DNA from: Caproiciproducens sp. CPB-2 | GTDB lineage: Bacteria > Bacillota > Clostridia > Oscillospirales > Acutalibacteraceae | Reading direction: 5' to 3' | DNA: 64,000 nt | Assembly (NCBI RefSeq): GCF_036287215.1 | Contig: NZ_CP142860.1 | Location: 806,001 to 870,000 of the forward strand | Shown here: positions 51,783-59,430 of the stretch, piece after piece | Layout of the letters: each line of letters starts with the position of its first letter | Numbering within the stretch: the first letter of the stretch is position 1 | The notes under the pieces: generated by a model | Databases searched by the model: none | Told to the model about the DNA's origin: nothing | Seen by the model: the letters and a program-made list of their open reading frames with translations, nothing else | Made by a program: the position numbers and the translations under genes

Positions 51783-52183
51783 AGGGAAGTCTCCTTTGGA
51801 ATTTGGCCGGTGGACTGGCTTTCCAGTATTTTACGCACGAGAATGGCAAGCTGATGTAAATTTTCTTTCAGAAGATAGGCGCAGCAGCGGTTCTTCATCG
51901 CATAGCGGATGCTTTCCGGCGCAACGTCTTCGGAAACGATGATAAACGGCGTTTTCGGTGTCAGGCGGTTGCGCACGGACAGCGCCTGAATGGCGTTGAA
52001 GTGCGGCGTGGAATCGTCGGAAAGAATAATATCCCATTTTTCCTGCAGCAATGCCTGGCACATGGCCAGTTCGCTGGAAACGTACCGGCTGCAGACGCTG
52101 TAGCCTCCCCGCTTCAGCTCCAGGACATTCAGATCGGCAATATACCGGAATTCCTCCACAATGAGGACGTTGATGGTTTGCAT
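51779..52183 (-). CDS. Single-domain receiver protein inside the sulfur operon
   Basis: A 134-aa CheY-like receiver without output domain: acidic pair E10-E11 in LIVEEF (Asp is usual), phospho-acceptor Asp56/57 in IILSDDSTP, Ser84 in IIVSED, Lys106 in AYLLKEN, all in register. GGAGG precedes ATG 52183. Unusual between metY and the ThiF-like gene and coupled to the latter. It may be the partner of the sensorless kinase at 55284. Confidence 0.8.
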   Translation of the reverse strand: MQTINVLIVEEFRYIADLNVLELKRGGYSVCSRYVSSELAMCQALLQEKWDIILSDDSTPHFNAIQALSVRNRLTPKTPFIIVSEDVAPESIRYAMKNRCCAYLLKENLHQLAILVRKILESQSTGQIPKETSL

Positions 52184-52204
52184 TCGGCAATCCTCCGTAT
52201 CGTT

Positions 52205-53434
52205 TTATAGTCCGCCGACAGCGTTTTCAAAATCCTCGGCCAGGTCCTCAATATCTTCCAGACCGACGCTGACACGGATCAGATCTTCGTAAACGCCTGC
52301 GTTTTCCTTTTCCATCGTACTGCTGTTCGCATAGATCGTGGAAGCGGGATGGATGACCAGCGTCCTAAGGTCGCCTATATTTGCAATATTGCACGCGTAT
52401 TTTAAATGATTGATGATGGAAAAAGCGTTTTCCTTCGTACCGGCCCGCAGGGTCAATATCGCCCCGTAACCGCCGGAAAACTGCCGCCGGGCCGTTTGGT
52501 GCCACGGGCTGGATTTTAGTCCCGGATAGTTGACGTACGCTAACTTGGGATTGCCCGAAAGCTGTTGCGCAAGCTTCTGGGCATTGCCGCAGAGGCGCTC
52601 CATCCGGATGCCCAGCGTTTCCAGGCCCAGGCTGCACAGGAAGGCGTTGAACGGGGAAAAGCAGGAGCCGGTGTTGCGGAATAGCCCGCCTCTCAGTTTG
52701 GAAAGGTAGGCGAATTCCCCGAACCTGACAAATTTTGCGATCGCCGGATAACGCTCCGGGTCCCACGCAAAGTTTCCGCTGTCGACAATGATCCCGCCGA
52801 TGGAATTTCCGCTGCCGTTGATATACTTGGACACGGAGTGCACGACGATGTCCGCGCCAAGCTCGATGGGGCGCACAAGGAAGGGGGTGGCGGCGGTATT
52901 GTCGACGATTACCGGAATTTTGTGTCTGTGCGCCATTTGCGACAGGGCAGAAATGTCGGGGACGTCCAGCTTTGGGTTCCCGATGGTCTCGACAAACAGC
53001 AGCTTCGTATGCCCGGTGATCTGATTTTCAAAGCTTTCGGGCGCGCTGTCCGCGACATAGCGGGTGGTGATCCCGTAGCTTTCCAGATCGCGGAACAGGC
53101 CGATCGTTCCGCCGAAGATTCCCGCGGCGGAAAGGATTTCATCCCCGGCGCTCAAAAGATTCAAAACGGACAGGGAGATGGCGGCCATGCCGGAAGCGCA
53201 GGCCACCGCCCCGATACCGCCTTCCAGCGTGGCGACGCGGCGCTCAAAAGCTTCGACGGTGGGGTTGTTGATTCTGGTGTAGGAGAAGCCCGGCGCACGG
53301 TTGTTGAAGATCGCCTCCAGCTCCTCCGCGGTTTTGTGTTCAAAGGCGCTGGACTGGTAAATGGGCGTATGGGTGGCTCCCGTCGCCCTGTCCGGGCCGT
53401 TGTCTTTATGAAGCAGAGCAGTATTGAACCTCAT
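52205..53434 (-). CDS. metY: O-acetylhomoserine sulfhydrylase
   Basis: A 409-aa Cys/Met-metabolism PLP enzyme of MetY type: THTPIYQSSAFEH, FSYTRINNPT, the PLP lysine in VVHSVSKYINGSGNSIGG, and RLSVGLE-like ending (RVSVGLEDIEDL). It forms homocysteine from O-acetylhomoserine and sulfide or a carrier thiocarboxylate. Overlaps the TusA stop by four bases. Its operon partners point to the carrier-bound sulfur route. Confidence 0.92.
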   Translation of the reverse strand: MRFNTALLHKDNGPDRATGATHTPIYQSSAFEHKTAEELEAIFNNRAPGFSYTRINNPTVEAFERRVATLEGGIGAVACASGMAAISLSVLNLLSAGDEILSAAGIFGGTIGLFRDLESYGITTRYVADSAPESFENQITGHTKLLFVETIGNPKLDVPDISALSQMAHRHKIPVIVDNTAATPFLVRPIELGADIVVHSVSKYINGSGNSIGGIIVDSGNFAWDPERYPAIAKFVRFGEFAYLSKLRGGLFRNTGSCFSPFNAFLCSLGLETLGIRMERLCGNAQKLAQQLSGNPKLAYVNYPGLKSSPWHQTARRQFSGGYGAILTLRAGTKENAFSIINHLKYACNIANIGDLRTLVIHPASTIYANSSTMEKENAGVYEDLIRVSVGLEDIEDLAEDFENAVGGL

Positions 53435-53679
53435 TCCAATCCGCCCTTTATCACGCCGAGCAGGTAGGTTCCGTCGCTGTTCTGAACCACCTCGATCACC
53501 TTGTGCTTTTCATTTTTCAGGCTGCGGGGAACATTCTGAATCGGTTCTCCGTCATTCAGCCGGATTTGCAGGGTCTGTCCGTTTTCCAGCTCCTCCAGCG
53601 CGACTTTTGTCTTTACGAAGGTGATCGGACACACCACATCCGTAATATCGACAAAAGCGTCATAGCTTTGCTTGCTCAT
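53431..53679 (-). CDS. TusA-family sulfur relay protein
   Basis: An 82-aa TusA-like protein with the persulfide cysteine in VVCPITFVKTK (Cys17). GGAGG precedes ATG 53679, which overlaps the sulfite reductase stop; its own stop overlaps the metY start. It may pass sulfur from sulfite/sulfide metabolism to the carrier system. Confidence 0.9.
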   Translation of the reverse strand: MSKQSYDAFVDITDVVCPITFVKTKVALEELENGQTLQIRLNDGEPIQNVPRSLKNEKHKVIEVVQNSDGTYLLGVIKGGLE

Positions 53680-54542
53680 CGGATTGCCTCCTCCAGTTTT
53701 TCCTTTAATTGATCCTCGCCGATGCGGTCGATCGTCCGGCGGAAACGTTCGCCCGGCTTTCCGTGTTCCTGAAAGAAGGCGATGGCGGCGTCTACCACGC
53801 GGAACAGCTGTTCCTTCTCTGTAATCAGCGGAAGCAGCGGCTTTCCAAAGGCCATATCGTTCCCGAAGGTGCCGCCGAAGGAGGTAATGTAGCCGCTTTT
53901 CCCCGACCAGGCGTCTGTGGGGCAGGATTTTACGCATTTCCCGCAGTAAATGCAGCGGCTTTCGTCAAACGCAAGCGAATTTGGCCCGCGGCTGACGCTG
54001 ATTGCCTTTACGGGGCATGCGGCCGCGCATACGCCGCAGTAGGTGCAGTCTCCGCTGTGCCACTCGGGGCGAAGCCCTCCTTTAATACCGAGGTCGTTTT
54101 CTTCCGCTCTCAGGCAGTTGTTTTTGCACCCGGTAATGCCGATTTTAAATTTGTGGGGCAGGTCCCTGCCGAAATATTTGGCGTCCAGTTCCTTAGCGAG
54201 CCCGCTGGTCTCGATCAGACCGCTTCCGCAGATCGCGTTGCCCTGGCACGCGGTGACCGTACGCACGCGCGGGCCGCATGCCCCCGGCTGAAGCCCTACT
54301 TCGGCCAGCTCGCCCTTTACCGCCTCCACGTCTGCAAAGTCGATGAACGGGATTTCAATTCCCTGCCGTGACGTCATATGGACATAGCCCTTTCCGTACC
54401 GCTCGGCTATCTCGCTGACTTTTTTAATCTGCTTTCCCTGCAGCTGACCGCCGACCACACGGATTCTCAGCGAAAATTTACTGTTTTGAATCTGCCTCAT
54501 AAATCCGCCTTTTTTCAGCTCTTTATATATCGACTCATCCAT
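53676..54542 (-). CDS. Small siroheme/ferredoxin-type sulfite reductase
   Basis: A 288-aa protein of the nitrite/sulfite reductase family: siroheme-4Fe-4S cysteines 99, 105, 139 and 143 (TACQGNAIC and TGCKNNC), plus two ferredoxin 4Fe-4S motifs (Cys166-176 and 197-207). This is the compact anaerobic type that reduces sulfite to sulfide with low-potential electrons. First gene of the thiocarboxylate operon; AAGGAGG before ATG 54542. Confidence 0.9.
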   Translation of the reverse strand: MDESIYKELKKGGFMRQIQNSKFSLRIRVVGGQLQGKQIKKVSEIAERYGKGYVHMTSRQGIEIPFIDFADVEAVKGELAEVGLQPGACGPRVRTVTACQGNAICGSGLIETSGLAKELDAKYFGRDLPHKFKIGITGCKNNCLRAEENDLGIKGGLRPEWHSGDCTYCGVCAAACPVKAISVSRGPNSLAFDESRCIYCGKCVKSCPTDAWSGKSGYITSFGGTFGNDMAFGKPLLPLITEKEQLFRVVDAAIAFFQEHGKPGERFRRTIDRIGEDQLKEKLEEAIR

Positions 54543-54583
54543 CTGAGTATTCCTCCTTACCGTACTTCTGAATTGTACATTTA

Positions 54584-54612
54584 ATTATAGAATACGGTCC
54601 CCGCTCTGACAA
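54584..54612 (-). promoter_or_regulatory. Promoter of the sulfite reductase/thiocarboxylate operon
   Basis: On the reverse strand TTGTCA (54607-54612), 17 bases, TATAAT (54584-54589); the transcript would start about 35 bases before the ATG. Confidence 0.8.
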
Positions 54613-54785
54613 GGCGAATAAATTTAGCATAAGGGGGGAATATCTTTGGCTGTCAAAACCGGACGATTGACTTTGCCCGCCGGCATGTTAAACTATTTCA
54701 TAACTGATACAGTAAACATATGTGTATTATATACTTTTAAAGCGCTGCATTTCCGGGAGGAGCTTTGAAATGCACGCCCTTTTAT

Positions 54786-54819
54786 TTGACATTTCTATAG
54801 CATATAAAACATATATGTT
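54786..54819 (+). promoter_or_regulatory. Promoter/operator of the JAMM operon
   Basis: TTGACA (54786-54791) is followed at promoter spacing by AACATATATGTT (54808-54819), a perfect 12-base palindrome covering the -10. An 8-bp hairpin (54746-54753 with 54767-54774) and AACATATGTG (54715 on) also lie in the 320-base divergent region 54543-54862. Confidence 0.5.
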
Positions 54820-54862
54820 AAATTAAGTTAATATCTTTTTTAGAAGATACGGGAGGTTTATT

Positions 54863-55276
54863 GTGATAATATTAAAAAAACAGCAGATAGGGGAAATGAT
54901 ACGCCACAGCATTGCCGGGCTTCCCAACGAAAGCTGCGGGCTGATCGCGGGAACCGTCGAAAACGATTGCAAAACGATTGAAAGGGTATATCTGCTGAGG
55001 AACATCGACGAAAGCCCGGAGCATTTTTCCATGGATGTGCGGGAGCAGTTTGCGGCGGTCGCGGATATGCGAAAGAACGGCTGGAAGCTGATCGGCAATT
55101 TTCACAGCCATCCGCAGACGCCGTCCCGCCCTTCACAGGAGGACATCCGGCTGGCCTTTGACCCGTCGCTGAGCTATTTGATCCTTTCCCTTGCGAACAG
55201 GCGGGAGCCGGTGCTGAACAGCTTTCTGATACGGAATCAATCCGTGGAGAAAGAAGAAATAAAAAGTTTGGAGTGA
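54863..55276 (+). CDS. JAMM/MPN (M67) metalloprotease
   Basis: A 137-aa Mec/HcyF/QbsD-like zinc protease. Active-site Glu23 (PNESCGLIAG), His81 and His83 and Asp94 in HSHPQTPSRPSQED. Family members cut at Gly-Gly ends of sulfur carriers; here it likely removes the QYKKIA tail from the ThiS-like protein or releases the product. The start is GTG 54863 with GGGAGG. Confidence 0.9.
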   Translation: MIILKKQQIGEMIRHSIAGLPNESCGLIAGTVENDCKTIERVYLLRNIDESPEHFSMDVREQFAAVADMRKNGWKLIGNFHSHPQTPSRPSQEDIRLAFDPSLSYLILSLANRREPVLNSFLIRNQSVEKEEIKSLE

Positions 55277-55283
55277 GTTTGTC

Positions 55284-56042
55284 ATGGACCCCCGTGAACA
55301 CGAGGCCTTTGCAGGAATTCAGGAACAGGAGCAGAAATCCCCGCGCGACGACGGCCATGACCTGCAGATGCTCAGTTCTACGATCTCCCATGAAATCAAA
55401 GCGCCGGTACGCGCCATTGACGGCTACGCGCGGATCTTCCTTGAGGATTACCGCGATAAAATCGATGAGGACGGCCTGCTGCTGATCTCCAATATCCGCA
55501 CGATATGTGGGGAAACGCTTGCCATGATCGACAGGCTTCTGGAATACACCCGGCTTTCCGGAGTGGAACCCGTCAAGGAAACGGTCAATCTGCAGCAGAT
55601 GATTCAGGACGTGTGCGACGAGCTTGCGGCGGGCTATAAAAGCAAAAAAGCTACCGTGTTGAAATTTCAGGAGGAGATTCCGTTTGTCCTGTGCGACGGG
55701 ACCCTGATGCATCAGGTGGTGGTGAACCTGGTCTCAAACGCGCTGAAATTTACCCGCGAAGAACAGACCGCCGTCATTACCGCGGGCTTCCATCCCGAAA
55801 ACGGGGAGGATGTATTTTATATCCGCGATAACGGCGTGGGGTTCGATATGGAATATTCCCAGAATCTGTTCGGCATGTTCCAGCGCATGCATTCCGATGA
55901 TGAATTCGAGGGGAGCGGCGTAGGCCTTTCCATTGTGAAAAAGCTCATTCAGGCAATGGGCGGTAGAGTCTGGATAACCGGCGAGGTCGGAAAGGGGGCC
56001 TGTGTGTATTTTACCCTTCCCCCGGGCAATATTTTGAAATAG
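55284..56042 (+). CDS. Soluble histidine kinase without a sensor domain
   Basis: A 252-aa kinase with H-box STISHEIKAPVRAIDGY (His36), N-box NLVSNALKF, G1 RDNGVGFDM and G2 GSGVGLSIVKKL. Only about 25 residues precede the dimerisation helix, with no membrane segment, so the signal must come from a partner. It resembles the kinase core of phytochrome-type proteins. Starts eight bases after the JAMM stop. Confidence 0.9.
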   Translation: MDPREHEAFAGIQEQEQKSPRDDGHDLQMLSSTISHEIKAPVRAIDGYARIFLEDYRDKIDEDGLLLISNIRTICGETLAMIDRLLEYTRLSGVEPVKETVNLQQMIQDVCDELAAGYKSKKATVLKFQEEIPFVLCDGTLMHQVVVNLVSNALKFTREEQTAVITAGFHPENGEDVFYIRDNGVGFDMEYSQNLFGMFQRMHSDDEFEGSGVGLSIVKKLIQAMGGRVWITGEVGKGACVYFTLPPGNILK

Positions 56043-56082
56043 AGCCGTGTGGTCGCTTGTTTCTGTTAGGAGGTGTCGGCAG

Positions 56083-57210
56083 ATGTATCGGGTTTTATTG
56101 GTGGATGACCGGGATATTTTTCTCATGGAGCTGAAAAGGCTGAAGGTATGGGGGAATATTTCCGGGTTCGAGGTGGCGGGAAAGGCCAACAACGGAAGAC
56201 AGGCAATGGAAATGCTGAAATCCTCTTCCTATGATCTGGTCCTTACGGATATCCGCATGCCGGTGGTCGACGGCCTGCAGCTTCTGCGGGTCATCAATCA
56301 GGAGAACCTGTGCTCCTGCGTGGTGCTCCTGAGCGAGTACAGTGAATTCAATTACGCCCGGCAGGGAATTGTGCTGGGCGCTTTCGATTATCTTGTCAAG
56401 CCTCCCAGCCGGGAAAAGCTTTTGGAGCTGTTCCGGCGGGCGCACCGCTTTCTGGAAACCCGCAAAAAAGGGGAAGACGCCTACGGGAACCCGCTGGAGA
56501 CCGACTTTGGCTGGGCATACCCCTCTGCGGAGGAAAAAAGGGTTGTCGACGGGTTCCTGAACCGGAGCCCCGATACGGCGCAGATTTTTGAAAGCGCCGT
56601 GAAAAGCGTGTACACCATGATGGGCGACAATATGATCAAGGCCGACATCCTTGTCAGAAAGCTGTACCACCATATCATCGAAGAGGTTTATTCAAAAATC
56701 CCCTGGCTGAGCGATTTTATCGATATCCGCTTTTTTGACGCCACGGAATATCTGCAGGAAAGCGGACCGGATACCTATAAAGAATATTACTGCGGGAAAA
56801 TAACTTTTTTGCTGAACTTCATCCGCAGGTATCAGCCGGAGGTGGAGAACGGTACCATCAGCGAAATCTGCGCTTACATACTGGGCCATTCGGAAGACGA
56901 TATCAAGCTGAAGGTGCTCGCGGAAAAATTTTATATCAACAATACTTATCTGAGCAATACCTTTGTCGTTAAAACCGGAATGCACTACAACAGCTTCGTC
57001 ACGATGGTAAAGATGGCGCGCGCGGAATACCTTTTTAAAAATACGGATTTGAAAACCTATGAAATCTGCTATCAGCTGGGGTATCACGATATCAATTACT
57101 TTTCCAGACTATTTAAGAGCTACATCGGCAAAAGCCCGGCGGAGTACCGGAGCCTGCAGCTCAAAAATTGCCCGGTGGCCATGGAGAGCTGCTGCAAGAT
57201 AGCTCCGTAA
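56083..57210 (+). CDS. AraC-type (YesN-like) response regulator
   Basis: A 375-aa regulator: receiver domain (DD pair in LLVDDRD, phospho-Asp56 in LVLTDIRMP, Lys in YLVKPP), a middle helical segment, and a C-terminal AraC DNA-binding domain (FYINNTYLSNTFVVKTGM, CYQLGYHDINYFSRLFKSYIG). Likely receives phosphate from the upstream kinase and controls the sulfur operons (inference). AGGAGG before ATG 56083. Confidence 0.9.
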   Translation: MYRVLLVDDRDIFLMELKRLKVWGNISGFEVAGKANNGRQAMEMLKSSSYDLVLTDIRMPVVDGLQLLRVINQENLCSCVVLLSEYSEFNYARQGIVLGAFDYLVKPPSREKLLELFRRAHRFLETRKKGEDAYGNPLETDFGWAYPSAEEKRVVDGFLNRSPDTAQIFESAVKSVYTMMGDNMIKADILVRKLYHHIIEEVYSKIPWLSDFIDIRFFDATEYLQESGPDTYKEYYCGKITFLLNFIRRYQPEVENGTISEICAYILGHSEDDIKLKVLAEKFYINNTYLSNTFVVKTGMHYNSFVTMVKMARAEYLFKNTDLKTYEICYQLGYHDINYFSRLFKSYIGKSPAEYRSLQLKNCPVAMESCCKIAP

Positions 57211-57225
57211 AACAGCATCACACAA

Positions 57226-57265
57226 AAAAGCCCGAAAACGCTTTTCAGCGTTTCTTCGGGCTTTT
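57226..57265. terminator. Bidirectional terminator
   Basis: AAAAGCCCGAA...CGC stem with GCG...TTCGGGCTTTT, between the convergent regulator and LysM-GH18 genes. Confidence 0.8.
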
Positions 57266-57365
57266 GCATTTGAGTGCGGGGCATGTGGAATTCCATGGGA
57301 GTACAGCCGGACGATGCTTCGGAGCGGAACGGAATACGCTTTTGCAGCAAGCATTGCGGGAGGGA

Positions 57366-58787
57366 TTATGAGGAGAAATTCCATTTTCTGATCGTAAAAT
57401 TATCTTCAAGCAGGGTCCAGTTCTGCGGGAACGGATAGCCCAGGGCCCAGTAGCTTATCCCCGGCAGGTTATAGCTCTTCACCATATCGAATTTTGCCTG
57501 GGCGCTGCGCGCGTCCTCAAACCACACTTCGTGCTCCCTGCCCTGTTCGTCCCAATACCGGAAGAAAGGAGCCTGGGCGACCGGGTCGTACTGAATTTCC
57601 GCGCCGTACCTGACGGCCCTCGCGATCGCCTCCTGGGAGCTGAACGTTTCCGCCTCCTGCCCCTCGGTATGGGGCAATAACCAGTCTCTGGCATAGATCT
57701 GGAAGCCGAAGTAGATTTTCTCCCGGGGAATGACCGTGACGGCATAGTCAAGAACCTGCTCGATCTGATTCAAAGGGGAAATCGGCTGAGGCGGCCCTTT
57801 CCGATAGCCCCATTCGTAAGTCATCAGGATCACGAAATCGACGATTCTGCCGTGCGCCGCGTAATCGTGCGCTTCATAGAGCAGACCGGCCTGCTCTTCG
57901 GATGTTTTCGGTGCGAGCGCCGTGGATACAAAGAAGCCCTGCGCATGCAGGCGGTCCACCGCGCGCTGGAGAAAGCGGTTGTAGGCTTCGCGGTCGGCCG
58001 GAAGCACGTTCTCCAGATCGATGTTTAATCCCCGGTATCCCTTTTCTTTCATCAGGGTAATGATTTCAGTCAGCAGACGTTCCACGATCTGCGGGCTGTT
58101 CAGCACGACGGACGCAAGATTCGCTCCCTGGGACGTCGAAGTAAAATTGGTGATGGACATCATGGGGACCACTCTTTCCGCCAGAGCGGCCTGTACGGCG
58201 GGTTCATCATCGATCGGCTGCAGCGTCCCGTCCTCCCTGATCAGATAAGCAAACGGGCTCAGATAGGTCAGAAATCTGCCGTCCTCCCTGACGATCGGAA
58301 CGGCGTCCTCCCCCAGCATATAAAGATACCCGTTCACATTGAGAGGGGGCCTTGCCCTGCGCGGAATAACCAGTACGGTTCCGGGAATGATCACGTCCGG
58401 ATCAGCGATCCGGTTGACTGTAATGAGGGACTGCAGCGGCACGCCGTACCTCTGCGCGATCCCCCCCAGGGTTTCCCCGGGCTGTACACGGTGCCGGGGG
58501 GCGGGGACATACAAGATCATTCCCGGACGGATACTGTCCGGGTCCGTAATCTGGTTGGCCTGCACGATTTCCCGTACGGTGGTCCCGTATGTCTGAGCGA
58601 TCCTCCACAGGGTGTCTCCGGGCCGTACGGTATAAAAATCCTCGCTGGGAATCACCAGGGCTTGACCGATAACAAGCCGGTTGGGATTTTGCAGCCCATT
58701 CACCGCCGCTGTTTCCGCCGCGGAAACACCATATCGATTTGCAATCTGCCAAAGCGTTTCGCCCGGCATGACTACATGAATGAACAT
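57366..58787 (-). CDS. LysM-GH18 spore peptidoglycan hydrolase (SleL/YaaH-like)
   Basis: A 473-aa protein with three LysM repeats (about 2-47, 50-95 and 98-142; each with PGETLWQIA-type opening) and a GH18 domain (about 150-473) whose catalytic motif is GLNIDLENV (Glu at the end of DLE). No signal peptide, as in spore coat/cortex enzymes YaaH and SleL (N-acetylglucosaminidases acting at germination). AAGGTGAC precedes the ATG. Confidence 0.92.
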   Translation of the reverse strand: MFIHVVMPGETLWQIANRYGVSAAETAAVNGLQNPNRLVIGQALVIPSEDFYTVRPGDTLWRIAQTYGTTVREIVQANQITDPDSIRPGMILYVPAPRHRVQPGETLGGIAQRYGVPLQSLITVNRIADPDVIIPGTVLVIPRRARPPLNVNGYLYMLGEDAVPIVREDGRFLTYLSPFAYLIREDGTLQPIDDEPAVQAALAERVVPMMSITNFTSTSQGANLASVVLNSPQIVERLLTEIITLMKEKGYRGLNIDLENVLPADREAYNRFLQRAVDRLHAQGFFVSTALAPKTSEEQAGLLYEAHDYAAHGRIVDFVILMTYEWGYRKGPPQPISPLNQIEQVLDYAVTVIPREKIYFGFQIYARDWLLPHTEGQEAETFSSQEAIARAVRYGAEIQYDPVAQAPFFRYWDEQGREHEVWFEDARSAQAKFDMVKSYNLPGISYWALGYPFPQNWTLLEDNFTIRKWNFSS

Positions 58788-59109
58788 AAAACGTCACCTT
58801 CTTTTTTCACAATATATGTGAAAATTCCGGGGTGTGTGAAAGCTTTCCTTTACCGGGAACCAATCTGCAAAATACGGGATCCGAACGGTCTTTTCAGCTT
58901 CATAAAAGATCGGGAACAGCAACTTTTGAGAAGCGTTTTTGATAGCAGGAAAGCTGCGCTCCGCCAGCCATAGGGAATATAAAAACAATAGCCGGATCAC
59001 AGCACGGTCGATCCGTGAAGAAGGCGACAAACAATACTGCGGCAGCAAAATTTGTTCTGCGCCAGGTCCTATCCAAACAATTTCTGCCATTATGCAAAAG
59101 TTAGTCATG

Positions 59110-59138
59110 TTGTAGAAGAGATTTTCATGATATATAAT
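59110..59138 (+). promoter_or_regulatory. Promoter of module B
   Basis: TTGTAG (59110-59115), 17-base spacer, TATAAT (59133-59138). AATATATGTT follows at 59140. The transcript leader of about 290 bases holds hairpins at 59179-59197 and 59242-59270. The rest of 58788-59109 shows nothing I can support. Confidence 0.65.
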
Positions 59139-59241
59139 TAATATATGTTTAGTAGATTATAAACCTTGCTCTCAAATTGCAGACCGGCAAGGTCTGCTCC
59201 GGTGGTTTTATCGATAATCCTGGCTATCTGTAAAACGCTCG

Positions 59242-59270
59242 GCAACAGGAGTTTGCTATGCTCCTGTTGC
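59242..59270 (+). repeat. Leader hairpin of module B
   Basis: GCAACAGGAG and its perfect complement around a 9-base loop; a smaller GCAGACC/GGTCTGC hairpin precedes it (59179-59197). Neither has a T-run. Confidence 0.5.
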
Positions 59271-59323
59271 TGTTATGATGCGCCCGGATCAGGAACTGAT
59301 TGACAAGGTGGAACAAGGGGGAG

Positions 59324-59407
59324 ATGCGCGTGCTTTATCATTTCATAATCCCAAGAGGGATCCGGGAGTACTGTCTCGGCTCCTATAGATTATTTATCAT
59401 TCAATGA
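59324..59407 (+). CDS. Possible leader ORF of module B (27 aa)
   Basis: A 27-codon ORF (or 25 from GTG 59330, better spaced from AAGGGGGAG) with GIREYCLGSYRLF near its end. It stops 23 bases before the TTG start of the radical SAM gene. It could couple translation to, or sense amino-acid supply for, the module. It may also be chance. Confidence 0.35.
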   Translation: MRVLYHFIIPRGIREYCLGSYRLFIIQ

Positions 59408-59430
59408 AAAAGAAAGTAGGCGGATACAGA

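Noticed and set aside
54770-54826. 18-codon ORF with a good ribosome site before the JAMM gene
   Set aside because: It runs through the promoter/palindrome of the JAMM operon, and no transcript start upstream was evident.
58794-59108. 104-codon reverse-strand ORF upstream of the LysM-GH18 gene
   Set aside because: No ribosome site, no recognisable family, and an odd residue mix; I could not support it, though a degenerate gene cannot be excluded.
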